Shown piece by piece: positions 60,730 to 64,000 of a DNA stretch of 64,000 nucleotides. A program made the translations under genes and the position numbers. The notes beneath the pieces were generated by a model. It was given only the letters and a program-made list of their open reading frames with translations. It did not search any database and was not told the DNA's origin. How positions within the stretch are numbered: position 1 is the stretch's first letter; the number at the start of each line of letters is the position of its first letter. Location of the stretch: assembly GCF_001968825.1 (NCBI RefSeq), contig NZ_MIEU01000002.1:496001-560000 (forward strand), given 5' to 3'. The stretch comes from Tersicoccus sp. Bi-70. Lineage in GTDB: Bacteria; Actinomycetota; Actinomycetes; Actinomycetales; Micrococcaceae.

Positions 60730-61539
60730 ATGAACATCGACCTGACCGGGCGTACGGCACTCGTCACCGGCTCCACCCAGGGCATCGGCTACGCCATCGC
60801 CCGCGGCCTCGCCGCCGCGGGCGCCACGGTCGCGATCAACGGCCGCAGCGAGGGCTCGGTGGACCGCGCGATCGCCGCGTTGACCACGGACCTGCAGCAG
60901 GAGGGCACGGACGCGCCCGAGCTGATCGGCATCGCCGCGGACCTGGCCGACGAGGAGCAGGCGTCCGCGCTGATCGACAAGCTGCCCGATGTCGACATCC
61001 TGATCAACAACCTGGGCATCTTCGGCGCTCAGCCGGCGCTGGAGATCACCGATGATCAGTGGCGGCGCTACTTCGAGGTCAACGTGCTCACGGCGGTCCG
61101 GTTGATCCGGGCCTACCTGCCGGGTATGACGGCGCGCGGCTGGGGCCGGGTGCAGAACATCGCCAGCGACTCCGCCGTCGTCACGCCCGCGGAGATGATC
61201 CACTACGGCACGACCAAGACGGCGCTGCTGGCCGTCTCCCGCGGCTTCGCCAAGGAGGCCGCCGGCACCGGGGTGACGGTCAACTCCGTGATCGCCGGCC
61301 CGACGCACACGGGCGGCGTCGAGGACTTCGTGCGGTCCCTCGTGGGCGACGAGGCGCCCTGGGACGAGGCGCAGCGGACCTTCATGCGCGAGCACCGGCC
61401 GCAGTCGTTGCTGCAGCGCCTGATCGAGCCTGAGGAGATCGCCAACCTCGTGGTCTACCTCGCGTCCCCGTACGCCTCCGCGACGACCGGCGGCGCGGTG
61501 CGGGTGGACGGCGGGTACGTGGACGCCATCCTGCCCTGA
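60730..61539 (+). CDS. SDR-family oxidoreductase (3-oxoacyl-ACP-reductase-like)
   Basis: A 269-residue classical SDR. ALVTGSTQGIGYAIARGLA forms the cofactor loop, DILINNLGIFGAQPA shows NNLG for the usual NNAG, the catalytic residues are in NIASDSAV and MIHYGTTKTALLAVSRGFA, and the end is GGAVRVDGGYVDAI. It reduces an unknown keto substrate with NAD(P)H. CAGGAGG gives a strong RBS. Convergent with nagA. Confidence 0.93.
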   Translation: MNIDLTGRTALVTGSTQGIGYAIARGLAAAGATVAINGRSEGSVDRAIAALTTDLQQEGTDAPELIGIAADLADEEQASALIDKLPDVDILINNLGIFGAQPALEITDDQWRRYFEVNVLTAVRLIRAYLPGMTARGWGRVQNIASDSAVVTPAEMIHYGTTKTALLAVSRGFAKEAAGTGVTVNSVIAGPTHTGGVEDFVRSLVGDEAPWDEAQRTFMREHRPQSLLQRLIEPEEIANLVVYLASPYASATTGGAVRVDGGYVDAILP

Positions 61540-61549
61540 CGGGCGCTGC

Positions 61550-62701
61550 TCAGACCCACGCCCCGCCGCGCAGCACGCGGGTGACGGCGAGGTCGGCGTC
61601 GAGTACCACCAGATCGGCGCGGGCACCGGGTGCCAGACGGCCGAGGTCGGGGCGGCCGAGGACATCCGCCGGGGCGGTCGACGCCGCGCGCAGGGCGACC
61701 TCGAGCTCGATCCCGGCCTCCCGCACGGCGAAGGCGACGGCCCGGTCCAGGGTCAGCGTGCTGCCCGCGATGGTGTCCGTCCCGGCCACCCGGGCGACGC
61801 CGCCGGCCACCTCGACGTCCAGCGGCCCCAGCCGGTACGGCCCGTCCGGTGCGCCCGCTGCGGCCATCGCGTCGGTCACGAGGGCGAAGCCGCCCGCCGC
61901 GGAGGACGCCGCATGGGCGATCATGGCGGGGTGCACGTGCACGCCGTCGGCGATCAGTTCCACGACCACCTCGGGCCGTTGCAGCAGTGCCAGAATGACG
62001 CCGGGCTCGCGGTGGTGCAGCGGCCGCTCGGCGTTGAACAGGTGGGTGCCGACCCGGGCGCCGGCGTCCACCGCCGCGTGGCCTCGGTCCAGCGAGGCGT
62101 CGGTGTGCCCGACGGCGGCCACGACGCCCGCCGCGGTCAGCGCCGCGACAGCCTCGACGCCGCCGTCCAGCTCGGGCGCGAGGGTGACCATCCGCACGGC
62201 GCCGGGAACGGCGGTGACCAGCCGGTGCACGTCCGTGGCGTTCGGGGCGGTCAGCAGCCCTGGATCGTGAGCGCCCCGGTGCGCGGGGGAGAGCCACGGG
62301 CCCTCCAGGTGCACCCCGAGCAGGTCGCCGGACTCGACCAGCGGCGCCAGCGCCCGCACCTGCGCCTCGAGCCGGTCCGGCCCGTCCGTGACCAGGCTCG
62401 CCAGCATCGACGTCGTGCCGTGCCGGCGGTGGGCCGCAACGACCGTGCGCGCCGCGTCCGGTCCGTCGGTGTAGGCGGCGCCCCCGCCACCGTGCTGGTG
62501 CAGGTCGACGAAGCCGGGGGCCACCGTCACGTCGCCGAGCGCGAGCACGCGCTCGAGGGCGCCGCCCCGTGCCGGTCCCTCGCCCACGCCGGTGATGGAC
62601 CCGCGCCCGGCGGCACCCTCGATCCGCACCCAGCCGGGCGCGAGCACGCCCGCGCCGGTGACGACGCGGGCGGCGGTGAGGACGAGCGGGGTACCGGTCA
62701 C
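61550..62701 (-). CDS. nagA: N-acetylglucosamine-6-phosphate deacetylase
   Basis: A 383-residue amidohydrolase that removes acetate from GlcNAc-6-P. VAPGFVDLHQHGGGGAAYTD carries the first His-x-His metal motif, LLGVHLEGPWLSPAHRGAHD the Glu, VAAVGHTDAS and VGTHLFNAERPLHHREPG the next His residues, and ALVTDAMAAAG the catalytic Asp. The GTG (62701) overlaps the nagB stop (GTGA), so the two are co-translated. With NagB it feeds amino sugars into glycolysis. Confidence 0.94.
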   Translation of the reverse strand: MTGTPLVLTAARVVTGAGVLAPGWVRIEGAAGRGSITGVGEGPARGGALERVLALGDVTVAPGFVDLHQHGGGGAAYTDGPDAARTVVAAHRRHGTTSMLASLVTDGPDRLEAQVRALAPLVESGDLLGVHLEGPWLSPAHRGAHDPGLLTAPNATDVHRLVTAVPGAVRMVTLAPELDGGVEAVAALTAAGVVAAVGHTDASLDRGHAAVDAGARVGTHLFNAERPLHHREPGVILALLQRPEVVVELIADGVHVHPAMIAHAASSAAGGFALVTDAMAAAGAPDGPYRLGPLDVEVAGGVARVAGTDTIAGSTLTLDRAVAFAVREAGIELEVALRAASTAPADVLGRPDLGRLAPGARADLVVLDADLAVTRVLRGGAWV

Positions 62702-63480
62702 TGCTGCCAGGCGGGACGGCCGGCACGGGTCTGGCGGTAGTACTCGGCCAGTTGCAGGCGGGAGGCGGAGGCGGCATCGAGGATCACGGTCACGGCCGGG
62801 TGCATCTGCAGGACGGTCGCGGGCCACAGGGCCGAGATCGAGCCCTCGACGAGGTGGTGGACCGCCTCGGCCTTGCCCTGCCCGACGGCGACGAGCACGA
62901 TCCGGCGCGCTTCCATGATGGTGGCGATGCCCTGCGTGAGGCAGTGGGCGGGCACGGCGTCGATGTCGCCGTCGAAGAACCGGGCGTTGTCCTCGCGGGT
63001 CTGCCGGGTCAGGGTCTTGATCCGGGTGCGCGAGCCGAGGGAGGAGCCGGGTTCGTTGAAGCCGATGTGCCCGTCGGCACCGATGCCGAGGATCTGCAGG
63101 TCGACCCCGCCGGCGTCGTGGATGGCGTCCTCGTAGGCGGCGCAGGCGGCGGGAATGTCCGCGGCCAGCCCGTCCGGACCCTGCACGAGCGCAGGATCCA
63201 GATCGGTGCGGGAGACGAGGTCGCGGTCGATGACGTTGCGGTATCGCTCGGGGTGGTCGGCGGGCAGGCCGACGTACTCGTCGAGCATGAAGCCCCGCAC
63301 GCGGGCCAGGCTGAGGGTGCCGGCGGCGACCCGGTCGGCGAGGTCCGCGTAGATGCTCAGCGGGCTGGACCCGGTGGCCAGCCCGAGGACGGCATCCGGC
63401 TGCCGGTCGACGAGACGCGCGATCGCGTCCGCGGCGATGCTGCCGGGGTTCTCGTGCTCGCTGGTGATGATGACGTCCAT
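62698..63480 (-). CDS. nagB: glucosamine-6-phosphate deaminase
   Basis: A 260-residue isomerase/deaminase giving fructose-6-P and ammonia. AVLGLATGSSPLSIYADLAD is the phosphate loop, RGFMLDEYVGLPADHPERYR carries the catalytic Asp-Glu, LGIGADGHIGFNEPGSSLGS the His, and LVAVGQGKAEAVHHLVEG closes the site. Complete length. Middle gene of nanE-nagB-nagA, 57 nt downstream of nanE. Confidence 0.96.
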   Translation of the reverse strand: MDVIITSEHENPGSIAADAIARLVDRQPDAVLGLATGSSPLSIYADLADRVAAGTLSLARVRGFMLDEYVGLPADHPERYRNVIDRDLVSRTDLDPALVQGPDGLAADIPAACAAYEDAIHDAGGVDLQILGIGADGHIGFNEPGSSLGSRTRIKTLTRQTREDNARFFDGDIDAVPAHCLTQGIATIMEARRIVLVAVGQGKAEAVHHLVEGSISALWPATVLQMHPAVTVILDAASASRLQLAEYYRQTRAGRPAWQQ

Positions 63481-63537
63481 GGCCTGCCTCGGGTCGGGTC
63501 GTGACTGATCGTAGTGGTCCGCGCTCGGCGGATGGGG

Positions 63538-64000
63538 TCAGAGCGCGGACGCGAACCAGCCGGTGATGGTGGTCGGGTGGGTGATGGCGGTGCCGACGAC
63601 GACCGCCAGGGCGCCCGCGTCCCGGGCCGCCGCGGCGTGGGCGGGCGTGTGGATGCGGCCCTCGGCGATGAGGGGGACGTCGTCGATCCGGTCGGCGATG
63701 GCGGCGATCAGGTCCAGGTCCGGCCCGTCGGTCCGCGGCCGCTCGCCGGTGTACCCGGCAAGGGTGGTGCCGATCAGGTCGGCTCCGGCGTCGCGGGCCG
63801 CAAGCGCGTCGTCGAGGCTGCCGCAGTCGGCCATCACGAGCGTCGGCGTGGTTCCGGTACCGCTGTCCGTGCCCGTGCCGGGGGCTCCTTCGTCGTCCGT
63901 GTGCAGGGCGTCGACGGTCGCGGCCAGGCTCAGCCCGTCCGGTCGGGGCCGCCGGGTGCCGTCGATCGCGACGATGCCCGCGCCGGCGTCGCGGACGGCC
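63538..64000 (-). CDS. nanE: N-acetylmannosamine-6-phosphate 2-epimerase, N-terminus beyond right edge
   Basis: The last 154 codons of a TIM-barrel epimerase converting ManNAc-6-P to GlcNAc-6-P, which then enters NagA and NagB. It shows AGIVAIDGTRRPRPDGLSL, TLVMADCGSLDDALAARDAG, ADLIGTTLAGYTGERP, VPLIAEGRIHTPAHAAAARD and VVVGTAITHP, all NanE landmarks. A Gly/Thr-rich insert of ~18 residues precedes VMADCGS. The gene is first, or at least upstream, in the leftward amino-sugar operon, suggesting sialic acid or ManNAc use upstream of the window. Confidence 0.92.
   Translation of the reverse strand, partial: AVRDAGAGIVAIDGTRRPRPDGLSLAATVDALHTDDEGAPGTGTDSGTGTTPTLVMADCGSLDDALAARDAGADLIGTTLAGYTGERPRTDGPDLDLIAAIADRIDDVPLIAEGRIHTPAHAAAARDAGALAVVVGTAITHPTTITGWFASAL

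Overview
The window is chromosomal DNA of a high-GC actinobacterium. The core genes show very strong G/C bias at third codon positions, many GTG and a few TTG starts, and typical actinobacterial families: a DUF222/HNH '13E12-like' protein, an ECF42-type sigma factor with its DGPF partner, a PASTA-tailed class A PBP, a DesA3-like desaturase and a thiO-thiS-thiG-thiF cluster under a TPP riboswitch. I would guess Micrococcales from the gene content, but the sequence does not fix the genus.

Left end, 1-6100, is accessory. A membrane-protein start runs off the left edge and is followed by tRNA-Pro(GGG) with its terminator. Next come a decayed IS481-type transposase tail and a complete 1,323-bp IS3-family element (854-2176). 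A low-GC cassette of about 3.8 kb (2177-6000) then holds two rightward genes and two leftward genes that meet tail to tail. The rightward pair is a thymidylate-synthase-family enzyme, in which the Asn that selects dUMP is replaced by Asp as in dCMP hydroxymethylases, followed 3 nt later by a protein I match from memory to the 'alpha-glutamyl/putrescinyl thymine pyrophosphorylase clade 3' family of DNA hypermodification proteins. The leftward pair is a HigB-like toxin and a HigA-type antitoxin fused to an ImmA/IrrE metallopeptidase. I regard this cassette, a candidate pyrimidine hypermodification module paired with a toxin-antitoxin unit, as the most interesting content of the window.

6100-38900 is a long run of ordinary metabolic and stress genes: aldo-keto reductases with a LysR regulator, hydrolases, VOC and YciI-like proteins, a glutathione peroxidase, a lytic transglycosylase, a WYL regulator, the ECF42/DGPF pair, an MFS exporter, several SDRs, an NhaP-type antiporter, two amino-acid permeases, an O6-alkylguanine methyltransferase, a MazG-like hydrolase, a GH2 glycosidase, an epoxide hydrolase, a cytosine-deaminase-like enzyme and a PabB-like synthase. 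Two loci here, an SDR at 22.2-23.0 kb and a HExxH protein at 35.3-36.3 kb, are broken by apparent single-base losses. A third such break lies at 45.6 kb.

38900-41060 holds a DUF222/HNH gene whose 5' end has been duplicated in tandem as 185-bp units. 41060-47640 has a sulfur-acquisition pair (MetY-like sulfhydrylase and flavin monooxygenase) behind a striking 10-nt-phased array of TGAC heptamers, an AKR with a broken MetE-like gene, and an ArsR/SRPBCC operon whose palindromic operator covers the regulator's start codon. 47660-55640 covers a sedolisin, a Ser/Pro-repeat membrane protein coupled to a class A PBP, a cold-shock protein, a desaturase and a ChaB-like protein. 55650-60083 is thiamin thiazole synthesis, and 60100-64000 ends with a GNAT, an SDR and an amino-sugar operon (nanE-nagB-nagA) that runs off the right edge.
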